Positions 28,682 to 38,867 of a DNA stretch of 64,000 nucleotides are shown here, in pieces. Within the stretch, counting starts at the first letter, position 1, and the number at the start of each line of letters is the position of its first letter. The DNA is from Aestuariivivens insulae. GTDB lineage: Bacteria; Bacteroidota; Bacteroidia; Flavobacteriales; Flavobacteriaceae. The notes beneath the pieces are model-generated. The model saw only the letters and a list, made by a program, of their open reading frames with translations. It was not told the DNA's origin and did no database searches. The DNA is taken from the NCBI RefSeq assembly GCF_022662195.1, contig NZ_JAKMCS010000001.1, positions 1 through 64,000 of the forward strand. The letters are read 5' to 3'. A program made the translations under genes and the position numbers.

Positions 28682-29569
28682 TCAAAGATTTGTTTTTGTT
28701 TCGACTTCATGGTGATTTTTAACGAATTTTGAAGGTGTTAGGCCATTATTGAGCTCCTTAAACTTTGAATTGAAATGTTGTACGCTTGGAAACCCAGATT
28801 TCAAAGCAACTACGTTAATTGAAGGATATTTACTCTCCAATAATAGTCTTTTGGCGTGATTGATACGGTACTCATTCAGAAATGTAACGAAAGACTTTCC
28901 TGTTTTTTGTTTAAAAAAACGGCAGAAAGAATGTTTGGTCAAGTAAGCAAGGTCAGCCATTTCCTGAAGGGTGATTTTAGAATCAATATTGTCCCTCACG
29001 TATTTAAAGATTTTATTCATGAGATCAAAGTCTTGACTGGTTATTTGCGGAACATAACCGGTGCTTGCCAATAATTTATAATCTTTGACTTCAGCGAGTT
29101 GGGCCATTAGGGTGAATACAGCAGCCCATTTGCGCAGTCCTGTTTTCTCATGTATTTCCTTAAATAAAGGTGTGATTGCTTTACTTGTATTACGGGAAAA
29201 AGAAATCCCTCGATCCGCATTTTTGAAAAGTTCGATAATGGGCTCCAAGCCATTTAAGCTCTTAAAAACACTGGAAAAAAAATCAGGTTGAATCTGAAGT
29301 ACTAATGCCCTGCTTCTTGAGGTGTGGTCTTCGCCGGGCTTGCTGTTTTGCCATAGATGGGGTACGTTGGGTCCTAGAAGAATTAGGTCTCCTGCTTTGA
29401 ACCTGGAGGTATTGTCTCCGACATATCGAATTCCGCTGCTCTCCAATATTAGTGTAAGTTCCATTTCTGGATGAAAATGCCATGGGTGGTCAAATTGGGG
29501 TAAGTCAAGATAAGAACAATAAAATTGACTCTGCTTTTCCGCTGCAATCTTAATATATGAGGCTTTCAT
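28682..29569 (-). CDS. AraC-family regulator with cupin sensor domain
   Basis: 295 residues. The N-terminal ~100 are a sugar-binding cupin (HFHPEMELTLI, GDLILLGPNVPHLW). The last ~100 hold the double helix-turn-helix of AraC proteins (ITLQEMADLAYLTKHSFCRFFKQKTGKSF and the second HTH with SGFPSVQHFNSKFK). This is a cytoplasmic activator that probably senses a released mono- or oligosaccharide. It lies 212 bp upstream of the large GH38 in the same direction and diverges from the SusCD operon at 29912, so either or both are likely targets. Confidence 0.85.
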   Translation of the reverse strand: MKASYIKIAAEKQSQFYCSYLDLPQFDHPWHFHPEMELTLILESSGIRYVGDNTSRFKAGDLILLGPNVPHLWQNSKPGEDHTSRSRALVLQIQPDFFSSVFKSLNGLEPIIELFKNADRGISFSRNTSKAITPLFKEIHEKTGLRKWAAVFTLMAQLAEVKDYKLLASTGYVPQITSQDFDLMNKIFKYVRDNIDSKITLQEMADLAYLTKHSFCRFFKQKTGKSFVTFLNEYRINHAKRLLLESKYPSINVVALKSGFPSVQHFNSKFKELNNGLTPSKFVKNHHEVETKTNL

Positions 29570-29745
29570 ATTATAGTTCTTGTGTAATCAAAATGACTTT
29601 CGATAGATAAAATTAAAGATAATTTCCAATTTAATAAAAAATAAAGAGTCTAATTGTTAATATTCATTCAAAAGAGGTTAAAAAAACAGAAAATGACAAG
29701 GTGTACATAATTTAACTTGCACCCAGAAACAATTACTTGCGGTGG

Positions 29746-29775
29746 TTGTGCTGGACAGTGCACTTATTATAGTTG
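29746..29775 (+). promoter_or_regulatory. Promoter of the first SusCD operon
   Basis: TTG (29746-29748) and TATAGTTG (29768-29775) are separated by 19 bp, close to the Bacteroidetes TTTG-N19-TAnnTTTG consensus. It lies 136 bp before the SusC start, leaving a long leader. The rest of the 342-bp gap to the AraC gene shows no ORF. Confidence 0.5.
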
Positions 29776-29911
29776 TATAGTTTATAATGTCTCATTTTGA
29801 CATCGCACAAAAGTCTTTTGAGTTGTAATTCATTCTTAATTAGGCTTTTACCTTCAGCAGTAATGGTTTTTTTTGACTAACAAACATTTAAATAACTAAC
29901 AACTGAAAATT

Positions 29912-32900
29912 ATGGGAACAACCTTTAATTATTTATTCAACAAAAAAGTACTTGATGGATTATTCTTGGTGCTTTTTGTTTTGACCAGTATCGGTGTTTT
30001 TGCAAATGGGGGCCATTCAATGGCAACTATGGGTTCCGATGCTGAAACGAGCGCCATCAATTCTTTTGAACTCAAAAACGTGGTCTTTCAGAATCAAATA
30101 AGTGGCACGGTTACGGACGCTGAGGGTGTTCCGCTACCTGGTGCATCTGTTGTTGAGAAAGGGACGACCAATGGTACCCAAACCGATTTTGATGGCAATT
30201 ATGCCCTCAATGTTTCACAAGGTGCGACTCTGGTGATATCGTATATCGGTTTTGCGTCCGCGGAAGTGTTGGTTGGAAGCGCAACAACCATTGATGTTAA
30301 ACTTGAAGAGGATATTGCATCTTTGGATGAGGTCGTTGTCATTGGTTACGGGACGCAGACCAGAGCTGAAGTTACCAATGCCATTACACAACTTGAAGGG
30401 CCTGTATTGAAGCAAACCCCTGCCATTTCAACCTCGAATGCTTTGCAGGGGCAAATCCCAGGTCTTTTTGTGCAGCAGTCAGGAGCTGCTCCTGGATTCG
30501 ATGATTCAGAATTGAGAGTGCGCGGTTCGAGTACGTTCAATGGTAACGTACCGGTATTAATTGTAATTGATGGGGTAGCAAATAGGGATCCGGATGGTTT
30601 GAACAGAATTGATGGTGGTGATATAGAGAGTATTTCGGTCTTAAAGGATGCTTCTGCCGCTATTTATGGTGCACAGGCTGCTGGTGGTGTAATTTTGGTG
30701 ACGACCAAACGTGGTAGGGTTGGGAAGGCCAAATTTAATTACAGTTTTGATCAAGGTTTCTCTAGGCCCATTGGTAAGCCAGGGGTTGCCAACGCATTGC
30801 AATTTATGAGAATAAACAATACTGCTGATGCATTGGATGGCAGGAATCCCTCTTTTCCACAGGAATTGATTGAGGACTTTCAAGATGGTACCAGGGAATC
30901 TACTGATTGGTGGAATGATATTGTTGGAGGTAGGACATTATTGCAAAGTAGGCATTCCCTTAATGTGACTGGTGGTTCCGAGAGGGTCAAGTATTTTGCT
31001 TCCTTTGGACATGCGCGGCAAGGTGCCTTGGCTGTCAATGACGATAAAACACAATTGAGGCAATTCAACCTTCGCTCAAATCTTGATGTAGATGTTTCTG
31101 ATAATCTTAATTTGCAGTTTGATGTTCAAGCTAGGCGTAAATTTACCCAAAGGCCACAGGGGGATACGGGTGGAGTTGGAAGCCAATTGGCTGTAACAAG
31201 TCCTTTATTGCCGGCCTTTATCAACGGAGATCCCAGTACACCGGCATCTGGTTTTTCGGAATTTAATCCCGCTGCCCGGGTGACAAGCCCAGGTTACGGA
31301 AGGTTTACCAATGATGTTTTTAATGCCAAAATAAATTGGGACTGGAAATTACCTTGGCTTTTGGATGGAATGTCTGCAAAGGGTTTTGCCGCCTATGATC
31401 ATTCCTATTGGATTGATAGAACATTTGATTTTACTTGGTTTTGGTATGAGTTTGATGAGAATGGTGAAGTAGCTAGAAGACAGTCTAGAACGATTGAACC
31501 TCCTGGTCTCATTCAAACATTTAGGCAGTCCAATCAGTTAACGTTGAATTTTCGGCTGGAATATGAAAAGCGATTTGGTAAAGATCATGATTTAAAAGCA
31601 TTTGTGGCTTTTGAGCAAAATGAAGGCAAGGGAAATTTCTTTCGAGCTGGAAGACTTAATTTTGATTCAGCGGCAATAGATGAATTGTTTGCTGGTAGCC
31701 TTAATCAAGACGATTGGGTTACCGATGGATCGGCTTCTGAAACTTCTCGACAAAATTATTTTGGCAGGGTTTCTTATTCTGCTTTTTCCAAATATTTGTT
31801 CCAGTTTAATTTTAGATATGACGGTTCCAGTATATTCCCCAAGGGAAAACGATTTGGATTCTTCCCAGGGGCGTCCGCAGGATGGCGTCTTTCTGAAGAA
31901 TCTTTCATTCCTGAGGTTTTTAGTGATTTAAAACTGAGGGCATCTTGGGGCATCTTGGGTAACGATAGGGTCGATCCGTTTCAATTTTTACAATCCTTTA
32001 GTTTCCCATCTGGTTTTGGTGATAATTCAGGCGGCTACGTAATTGGTGGTCAAGATGTGCAGACACTAGTTCCAGACGTTGCTCCAAACCGCAATATTAC
32101 TTGGGAAAAAACAGAGAATTTTGATATTGGATTGGAAGGTTCCTTATTTAATGGAAAATTAGGCTTTGCTTTTGATTATTTCAAGCAAAACACTACCGAT
32201 ATTTTGGCGGCAAGAAATTCATCGATACCAAATGTTTTTGGTATCATACCTCCTAGTGAGAACATTGGGGAATTCGCTAATGAAGGCTTTGATGGGCAAG
32301 TGACTTACAGTATTAAAAACAATGATGATTTCTCTCTTAGCTTTACTGGAAATTTCACCTTTGCTAGAAATAAGGTGAAATTCTTTGATGAAGTTCCCCC
32401 TGCGGAAGGGTCGGAATTCCAAAAACTCGAAGGTAATCCGCTTAATTCAAGTCTATTGTATAAGGCAATCGGTATTTATAGAACTCAAGAAGATTTGGAC
32501 AACAATGTAAATTATCCAGGGGCTGGACTCGGGAATTTAATTTTTGCTGATTTAAATGGTGACGGAACTATTAATGGAGATGATAGGTATAGGTTTGATA
32601 CCAAGTTGTTTCCTGAAATCCAATACGGATTGAATATTGTAGCTCGCTTTAAAAACTTTGATATGAGTATGCTTTTACAAGGTGCGGGCAGGTTTAAAAA
32701 GCAAATCAATAATGAGTTTAACGCCAGTGGTGGCGGAAATAATTTGTCTTATTACGTTGATAGAACATATAGTCCAGATAATATAGATGCGGAGTTTCCA
32801 AGAATCTTCAGAACAGGTTTAGATGCTGGCGCAAGTAGTGACTTTTGGTGGAGAAATGCTGATTATCTAAGGTTGAAACAGGCATCCTTAGGGTACAGTA

Positions 32901-33085
32901 TTCCTGACAGCGTATTAGATAAAATGAACACTTTTGATAGTTTTAGAATTTATTTAAGCGCCACTAACATTTTTACAATTTTCGACGCTTTGGGCGAATT
33001 TGATCGGGGTGATCCAGAGTTTACCAACAGATTTGATTTTCCACAATTGAGTACTATCAATTTAGGTTTTAACGTAGGATTCTAA
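29912..33085 (+). CDS. SusC/RagA-type TonB-dependent outer-membrane transporter
   Basis: 1057 residues. A signal region is followed by a carboxypeptidase-D-like domain (SGTVTDAEGVPLPGASVV at about 62, through GNYALNVSQGATLVISYIGF), a TonB box region (LDEVVVIGYGTQTR), a plug (VRGSSTFNGNVPVLIVIDG, ASAAIYGAQAAGGVILVTTKRG) and a long C-terminal barrel. It ends in hydrophobic FPQLSTINLGFNVGF, as barrels usually do. It imports oligosaccharides across the outer membrane with its SusD partner, which starts 11 bp later. Unlike the second SusC of this window, it is intact. Confidence 0.93.
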   Translation: MGTTFNYLFNKKVLDGLFLVLFVLTSIGVFANGGHSMATMGSDAETSAINSFELKNVVFQNQISGTVTDAEGVPLPGASVVEKGTTNGTQTDFDGNYALNVSQGATLVISYIGFASAEVLVGSATTIDVKLEEDIASLDEVVVIGYGTQTRAEVTNAITQLEGPVLKQTPAISTSNALQGQIPGLFVQQSGAAPGFDDSELRVRGSSTFNGNVPVLIVIDGVANRDPDGLNRIDGGDIESISVLKDASAAIYGAQAAGGVILVTTKRGRVGKAKFNYSFDQGFSRPIGKPGVANALQFMRINNTADALDGRNPSFPQELIEDFQDGTRESTDWWNDIVGGRTLLQSRHSLNVTGGSERVKYFASFGHARQGALAVNDDKTQLRQFNLRSNLDVDVSDNLNLQFDVQARRKFTQRPQGDTGGVGSQLAVTSPLLPAFINGDPSTPASGFSEFNPAARVTSPGYGRFTNDVFNAKINWDWKLPWLLDGMSAKGFAAYDHSYWIDRTFDFTWFWYEFDENGEVARRQSRTIEPPGLIQTFRQSNQLTLNFRLEYEKRFGKDHDLKAFVAFEQNEGKGNFFRAGRLNFDSAAIDELFAGSLNQDDWVTDGSASETSRQNYFGRVSYSAFSKYLFQFNFRYDGSSIFPKGKRFGFFPGASAGWRLSEESFIPEVFSDLKLRASWGILGNDRVDPFQFLQSFSFPSGFGDNSGGYVIGGQDVQTLVPDVAPNRNITWEKTENFDIGLEGSLFNGKLGFAFDYFKQNTTDILAARNSSIPNVFGIIPPSENIGEFANEGFDGQVTYSIKNNDDFSLSFTGNFTFARNKVKFFDEVPPAEGSEFQKLEGNPLNSSLLYKAIGIYRTQEDLDNNVNYPGAGLGNLIFADLNGDGTINGDDRYRFDTKLFPEIQYGLNIVARFKNFDMSMLLQGAGRFKKQINNEFNASGGGNNLSYYVDRTYSPDNIDAEFPRIFRTGLDAGASSDFWWRNADYLRLKQASLGYSIPDSVLDKMNTFDSFRIYLSATNIFTIFDALGEFDRGDPEFTNRFDFPQLSTINLGFNVGF

Positions 33086-33096
33086 AAAAAATAGAC

Positions 33097-34938
33097 ATGA
33101 AAAATATTATTAATAAAACAGAGAAGCTTATCATGCCTATTATGTTAGGTATAGTAGTATTATGTTTAAATTCTTGCTCGGAAGACGTTTTGGAATTGAC
33201 CCCATTGGATCGAATAAGTGAAGATGCTGTTTTCACCGATGAAGTATTTTTGACGAATTATGTAAATGGAAACTATCGAGGAATACGGCAGCATTTTAAC
33301 CCAGATGCAGGAGGGTATATAGGGTTGACAGATATAGGCACATTTCAAGATCAAACTTTGATTTATAATGCCTCTGCGATTCAATATCGAGAAGGGAACC
33401 TAACACCTGATTTGGCCGAAAATTTCACACAAATACAAAGTGAAGGCGGACATCTATGGTCTCATTCCTATAATTACCTAAGAAGAATAAATGTTTTCTT
33501 TGAAAAGACAGCTGAAGCCGATTTGGATACTGATCGATTAAGAGTGCTGACTGGTGAATCAGCCTTTCAAAGAGCTTATATCTATTTTGAACTACTGCGA
33601 CATCATGGAGGTGTTCCTTTATTGACAAACTCAGTTGGTTTAGGTGAAGCGGATGACACTCCTGTAACCCGTGCCACTTATGATGAAGTTGCACAATTTA
33701 TTTTGGATGAGCTGGATAGAAGTGCCGAATTATTGGCTGGGGAGGATATGGAGACTGGAAGAGCCAGCCAAGGAGCGGCTCTAGCATTGAAAGCAAGATT
33801 GTTATTATATATGGCAAGCCCATTGAACAATCCTTCCAATGATATTTCAAAATGGCAGGCTGCCGAAGCAGCTCATGAAGCGGTTTTTGCTCTTGGATAT
33901 AGTTTGCATCCGAATCATGTAGAAGTACAGCGAGAACCTATAAAACAAGATGAGGTCATCTTCGGTCGTGAGTTCACTATACAAAATGGTACTGAATCAA
34001 GGGCTTTTGGATTAGCTTGGGGATACAATTATGATTTTTGGCCAGCAGGGTTTGATGCACAGCAGAAACAGGTCCCCACTCAAAAATTTGTGAATATGCA
34101 CCAAATGACCAATGGAGAATATCCTTATTTGGATGAGAATTTCACATTAAATCCAGCTTCAGGATACAATACGCAAAATCCATTTGTGAATCGGGACCCA
34201 AGATTTTATTTGAACATATTATATCCTGATGCTCCAGTAAACCTCATAGATGGAGGAAGGTCTACAACAAGGACCTATGAGTATTGGGAGGATGCAAATC
34301 CGGATATACCCAATGAAAACCCAACAGCGGTAGATCCCATAAATGGTCAGGTCCTATTCGATTTTGGTCGTGATTCTAGGACATACTGGGTAGAGGGCCG
34401 TACTCCTTTTCACTGGAATATACAGACAGGGTATATTTTCAATAAACTATTGGATTTTACCGGTCCAAGAGCTGATTTTCAGCATGATTATAATAACGTT
34501 ACCACTTTCATCAGATTGGCAGAGATGTATCTCAACTATGCAGAAATACAAATTGCCCTTGGAAATGAAGAGGAGGCCAGAGCTTATATAAATATGGTCA
34601 GGGCAAGACCATCTGTGGATATGCCGCCGGTAACGGCTAGCGGTGATGAGCTCGTTCAAGTGTATCGAAATGAAAGGGCAGTGGAACTGGCCTTGGAAGA
34701 CCATAGATTTTGGGATTTGCTCCGATGGAAAGCAGGGCCTGGTAATATAGATCAGAATCCTGTAAATGGTTTGACATCGGTGACAAAGGATTGGTCAGAT
34801 GGTGGTACCCTTACCTTTGAATATGGACCAGTGGTGGAGCAACGTACTCCTTGGCCAGGTGATTTTTACTATCTATTGCCAATTCCTAGGGATGAAATAA
34901 ACAGGACTGGAATTGAACAAAATCCAGGATATGATTAG
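33097..34938 (+). CDS. SusD/RagB-family glycan-binding lipoprotein
   Basis: 613 residues with a lipoprotein signal whose lipobox Cys is C27 (LNSCSEDVLELTP). SusD marks include the tetratricopeptide helices (GESAFQRAYIYFELLRHHGGVPLL), the TRATYDEVAQFILDEL turn and the C-terminal RNERAVELALEDHRFWDLLRWK, then YYLLPIPRDEINRT. It captures glycan at the surface and lids the SusC pore. Genes are 11 bp apart. Ligand cannot be predicted. Confidence 0.93.
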   Translation: MKNIINKTEKLIMPIMLGIVVLCLNSCSEDVLELTPLDRISEDAVFTDEVFLTNYVNGNYRGIRQHFNPDAGGYIGLTDIGTFQDQTLIYNASAIQYREGNLTPDLAENFTQIQSEGGHLWSHSYNYLRRINVFFEKTAEADLDTDRLRVLTGESAFQRAYIYFELLRHHGGVPLLTNSVGLGEADDTPVTRATYDEVAQFILDELDRSAELLAGEDMETGRASQGAALALKARLLLYMASPLNNPSNDISKWQAAEAAHEAVFALGYSLHPNHVEVQREPIKQDEVIFGREFTIQNGTESRAFGLAWGYNYDFWPAGFDAQQKQVPTQKFVNMHQMTNGEYPYLDENFTLNPASGYNTQNPFVNRDPRFYLNILYPDAPVNLIDGGRSTTRTYEYWEDANPDIPNENPTAVDPINGQVLFDFGRDSRTYWVEGRTPFHWNIQTGYIFNKLLDFTGPRADFQHDYNNVTTFIRLAEMYLNYAEIQIALGNEEEARAYINMVRARPSVDMPPVTASGDELVQVYRNERAVELALEDHRFWDLLRWKAGPGNIDQNPVNGLTSVTKDWSDGGTLTFEYGPVVEQRTPWPGDFYYLLPIPRDEINRTGIEQNPGYD

Positions 34939-34981
34939 AATCTGAAGTTTGAGTTAGTTTAGTTTTTTTAATCCCAGATAC

Positions 34982-35006
34982 CCACCTACATAGTACAAGT
35001 AGGTGG
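34982..35006 (+). terminator. Hairpin between susD and the VCBS gene
   Basis: CCACCTAC (34982-34989) pairs perfectly with GTAGGTGG (34999-35006). It lies 43 bp after the SusD stop and 60 bp before the next start. It probably attenuates read-through so the VCBS protein is made at lower level. Confidence 0.55.
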
Positions 35007-35066
35007 TTCTGTGGTTCTTAACAACTCATTAAATGTGACTTTACAATGTCTTAAATAGAAATTATT

Positions 35067-38000
35067 GTGGTTGATAGAATATTAAAGTGTATAGGTGTGC
35101 TTATTGGTTTCTTGTTATTGACCAATTGTGGGCGAACTGACAAGGAAAAGTTAATAACACAAAGATTATTTACTAAGGTTTTATCCAAACAATCTGGGAT
35201 TGATTTTACCAACACGCTACAGGAAAACGATTCGGTTAATTACTTTGAATACATTCAAATCTATATGGGTGGAGGTGTCGCCATTGGTGATATTAATAAT
35301 GACGGCCTGCAAGACATCTATTTCACCGGTAACATGGTTGAAAACAAGTTATACCTAAACAAGGGCAACTTTGAATTTGAGGATATTACTCTTAAAGCAG
35401 GTGTTGGTTCCGATGACCGTTGGGTAACCGGGGTGACCATGGGTGATGCCAATCAAGACGGATGGCTTGATATATATGTTAGCGTTTCAGGAAAATGGAA
35501 AACCACAAAAAACCTCCTTTACATTAACGATGCCAATAAAGAAGGTGTGCCAACTTTTACCGAAATGGCGGAAAAGTTCGGGGTTGCTGACGAGGGTAAT
35601 AGTACACAGGCCGTTTTCTTTGATTATGACAGGGACGGGGACCAAGACCTTTATGTGCTTAATTATCCGATTAACACAGCGGGGCAGAACATGCAAAAAT
35701 TTAAGTATTACCAACAAAACAATGTACCTTATAAAGATAGTGATAGACTATATAAAAATACAGGCAATGGTTTTGTCGATGTTACGGAAGAAGCAAATTT
35801 GTCTAAATACGGCCTTTCATTGGGAGTATCTGTTGGAGACTACAACCAAGATGGCTGGCAGGACCTTTATGTCTCCAATGATTTTGTTACTCCAGATTAT
35901 TTTCTCATCAACAATCAAGACGGCACCTTTACCGACTATAATCTTGAGTTGACCAAACATACTGCCTATTTTGGGATGGGAACCGATGTTGCTGATTTCA
36001 ATAACGATGGATATCTGGATTTGTTCCAGGCCGATATGCTTCCGGGCGATAACAGAAGGTCAAAGGCCAATATGGATAGTATGGACCCCGATAGGTTTCA
36101 TCGCATTGTTGAGAACAATATGCATCATCAATATTCGGCCAATATGTTGCAATTGAACATGGGGTTAAATGAACAGGGACTTCCGTTATTTTCAGATATA
36201 GCACGCCTGTCGCAAGTTCATTCAACAGACTGGAGCTGGGGACCGCTTTTCGCCGATTTTGACTTTGATGGTAACAAAGACTTGGTGGTGACCAATGGAA
36301 TACGCTATGAAATCAACAACAAAGATTTTTTTATCAATTTAGAGGATATTGATTTGGGTACGGCAGATAAGGTTGCCTTGAACGCCCAAATGCCTTCGGA
36401 AAAAATCCCCAATTTGATTTATAAGAATTCGGGAGACCTTACTTTTAATGAAGTGTCGGAAGCATGGGGCATTTACGAGAAAGGCTTTTCAAATGGGGTC
36501 GCCTATGCCGATCTCGATAATGATGGTGATTTGGACCTTGTTATCAGTAATCTAAATGATATAGCTAGTGTGTTCAAGAATCAAGCGGTTGAAAATGCTT
36601 TGGGCAATTATATCAAGTTTCGTTTTAAGGGCCCTGAAAACAATCCATTTGGTATTGGCGCCAAAGTTTGGGTAACCAATGATTCAATTACCCAGTACCA
36701 AGAACTTACAATGACAAGAGGGTTTCAATCTTCTGTTCCGGCAGAATTGATTTTTGGGTTAGGTAACAGTACTGGTATTAAAAGCATAAAAGTGGAATGG
36801 CCGGACGGAAACACCTACTTGCTTGAAAACGTTAAAGTAAACCAAACAAAGGTGTTGGATTATGAACTTGCTTCTGCAATTACAGAAACAGAAAAGGAAC
36901 AAAAGAAAAATAAGGGACTTTTTGAAGATGTTACCCAAAAAGTTGGTCTCCATCACAAACACACCGAAAATGCATTTGATGATTATAGATATCAAGTACT
37001 GTTACCACATAATATTTCTGAATATGGACCTGCATTATCGGTAAGTGATATCAATAACGATGGACTTGATGACTTTTTTATAGGGGCTTCATACGGCGAT
37101 GTTGGAAAACTTTATGTACAACAGTTGGACGGCACATTTATTTCACTGAAAAACATGCCTTGGGAGAATGCTAAATTTCAAGAGGATACTGCTGCACTAT
37201 TTTTCGATGTCAATGGAGATGGACTTAAAGATTTGTACGTGGTTAGTGGTGGAAATGAGTATCCAAAGAATCATAAAGGCTATCAGGATAGGCTTTATCT
37301 TAATAGCGGCGAAGGAAGGTTCACAGATATTACTTCTGACACAATGCCAAAGATGACCGAAAGCGGCGGCTATGTAACTTCTGCAGATTATGATGGCGAC
37401 GGTGATTTAGACTTGTTCGTTGCTGGAAGGGTAGTGCCCCGGGAATATCCCAAAGCTCCGAGAAGTACAATTTTAAGAAACGACAGCAAGAATGGAAAAA
37501 TAAAATTCACCGATGTCACCAATATTATCGCACCAGTTTTGGATAGCTTGGGGATGGTTACCAAAGCAAAATGGATAGATATTGACAAAGACGATGCCTT
37601 AGATCTTCTGCTCATTGGTGAATGGATGCCGATTACTTTTTTAATGAACACTGATGGAAAATTTGTTGATAATAAACAAGAGGTTAATCTAGATAAGACT
37701 CAAGGATGGTGGTATGGTATGGTCAATGGTGACTTTGATGGAGACGGAGATATGGATTTTATTATGGGCAACCTGGGATACAATTACAAGTACAAAGCTA
37801 AAAAAGGTGAGCCATTTTCACTGTACGCATATGATTATGATGGCAATAATAAAGAAGACCTAGTTTTATCTTACTATAACAACGGGGTGCAGTACCCTGT
37901 AAGGGGCAGGGAGTGTTCTTCTCAGCAAATTCCAGCTATAAAAAAGAAATTCAAGGATTATAATTCGTTTGCCGAAGCCAATCTTATTGAAGTCTATTCA

Positions 38001-38423
38001 AAAGAACATATAGAAAAAGCAACTCAGTACCAAGTGGAGGATTTTGGTAGTGCCTATATGGAGAATTTGAGTGATGGCACTTTTAAACTCAAAAGATTGG
38101 GACTGCTGGCCCAGCTTTCCTCAATGAATGATTTTGAAACAGGTGATTTCAATGGTGATGGAATACTTGATGTTTTAGCAGCAGGGAATCTTTATGGTTC
38201 CGAAGTTGAAACACCAAGAAATGATGCCAGTTATGGTATCGTGCTATTGGGCAAAGGAAATGGAGATTTTGAGATACTCATGCCTTACGAGATTGGAATC
38301 CATATATCTGGGGAGGTTAAATCAATAAATGTCATTCACCTAGCGGATGGGAGCAAAGCTTTTTTATTGGCAAAAAATGATGATTACCTACAGTTGTTAA
38401 AGGTCAAGGGTAACAATTTATAA
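35067..38423 (+). CDS. VCBS/FG-GAP repeat lipoprotein (CRTAC1/UnbV type)
   Basis: 1118 residues starting at a GTG. The lipobox Cys is C21 (FLLLTNCGR). The body is two seven-bladed-like sets of FG-GAP/VCBS calcium loops (DINNDGLQDIYF, DYNQDGWQDLYVS, DFDFDGNKDLVV, DLDNDGDLDLVI, DINNDGLDDFFI, DFDGDGDMDFIM), with an ASPIC/UnbV stretch between them (NPFGIGAKVWV ... SSVPAELIFGLG). Such proteins are common beside SusCD pairs, where they probably assist glycan capture outside the cell. It belongs to the SusCD transcription unit and ends at a strong terminator. Confidence 0.85.
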   Translation: MVDRILKCIGVLIGFLLLTNCGRTDKEKLITQRLFTKVLSKQSGIDFTNTLQENDSVNYFEYIQIYMGGGVAIGDINNDGLQDIYFTGNMVENKLYLNKGNFEFEDITLKAGVGSDDRWVTGVTMGDANQDGWLDIYVSVSGKWKTTKNLLYINDANKEGVPTFTEMAEKFGVADEGNSTQAVFFDYDRDGDQDLYVLNYPINTAGQNMQKFKYYQQNNVPYKDSDRLYKNTGNGFVDVTEEANLSKYGLSLGVSVGDYNQDGWQDLYVSNDFVTPDYFLINNQDGTFTDYNLELTKHTAYFGMGTDVADFNNDGYLDLFQADMLPGDNRRSKANMDSMDPDRFHRIVENNMHHQYSANMLQLNMGLNEQGLPLFSDIARLSQVHSTDWSWGPLFADFDFDGNKDLVVTNGIRYEINNKDFFINLEDIDLGTADKVALNAQMPSEKIPNLIYKNSGDLTFNEVSEAWGIYEKGFSNGVAYADLDNDGDLDLVISNLNDIASVFKNQAVENALGNYIKFRFKGPENNPFGIGAKVWVTNDSITQYQELTMTRGFQSSVPAELIFGLGNSTGIKSIKVEWPDGNTYLLENVKVNQTKVLDYELASAITETEKEQKKNKGLFEDVTQKVGLHHKHTENAFDDYRYQVLLPHNISEYGPALSVSDINNDGLDDFFIGASYGDVGKLYVQQLDGTFISLKNMPWENAKFQEDTAALFFDVNGDGLKDLYVVSGGNEYPKNHKGYQDRLYLNSGEGRFTDITSDTMPKMTESGGYVTSADYDGDGDLDLFVAGRVVPREYPKAPRSTILRNDSKNGKIKFTDVTNIIAPVLDSLGMVTKAKWIDIDKDDALDLLLIGEWMPITFLMNTDGKFVDNKQEVNLDKTQGWWYGMVNGDFDGDGDMDFIMGNLGYNYKYKAKKGEPFSLYAYDYDGNNKEDLVLSYYNNGVQYPVRGRECSSQQIPAIKKKFKDYNSFAEANLIEVYSKEHIEKATQYQVEDFGSAYMENLSDGTFKLKRLGLLAQLSSMNDFETGDFNGDGILDVLAAGNLYGSEVETPRNDASYGIVLLGKGNGDFEILMPYEIGIHISGEVKSINVIHLADGSKAFLLAKNDDYLQLLKVKGNNL

Positions 38424-38497
38424 CAGCATGCGGGAATAGTTATTGGAAACATCCTGTTGTTTTTAAACGGCATGTGGTCGAGTTGGTTTAGTTAGTT

Positions 38498-38517
38498 AGG
38501 ACCCAGTTATGGGTCCT
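38498..38517 (+). terminator. Rho-independent-like terminator
   Basis: AGGACCC (38498-38504) and GGGTCCT (38511-38517) form a perfect GC-rich 7-bp stem followed by TTC and a TA-rich stretch. It closes the first SusCD operon 75 bp after the VCBS gene. Confidence 0.65.
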
Positions 38518-38867
38518 TTCTAATTGATATAATTTAACGGTCTAATTATTGTGTGAATTGATTCCAAAGTTCATAATCTTAGGATACCCCCAGTTGCATT
38601 TAAGATGATTTGGGCACGATTTCTAGAAAAGAAGATCCTGGAACAGTTCTGGGAATGGGTAATCCTCCCGTATTGATGAAAGCAAAACTTACCCTTATGT
38701 TTTGGATAGATAGGAACATTGTCCATCCACTTATTTTCAATAGGATGATAACTTTACACCTGATGCTTCAATGCGTCAGGCTCAATACTTGTAAAAGCAA
38801 CCAAGCATTTTGATTTCTCCAAAGACAAGGCATCTAGTCAGGCACCTTTTTTTGATGTTTTTCAAGC
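38518..38867. other. 350 bp intergenic, possibly decayed coding sequence
   Basis: No intact gene. Fragments on the plus strand look protein-like but shift frame: GTISRKEDPGTVLGMGNPPV (about 38610-38675), DDNFTPDASMRQAQYL (about 38743-38790) and KHFDFSKDKASSQAPFFDVF (about 38800-38860). This may be the eroded end of a former gene. A hairpin lies at 38759-38780. I cannot name the family. Confidence 0.3.

Noticed and set aside
38759-38780. Hairpin CCTGATGC/GCGTCAGG as a terminator
   Set aside because: No U-run on either strand and a proper terminator already lies at 38498-38517.
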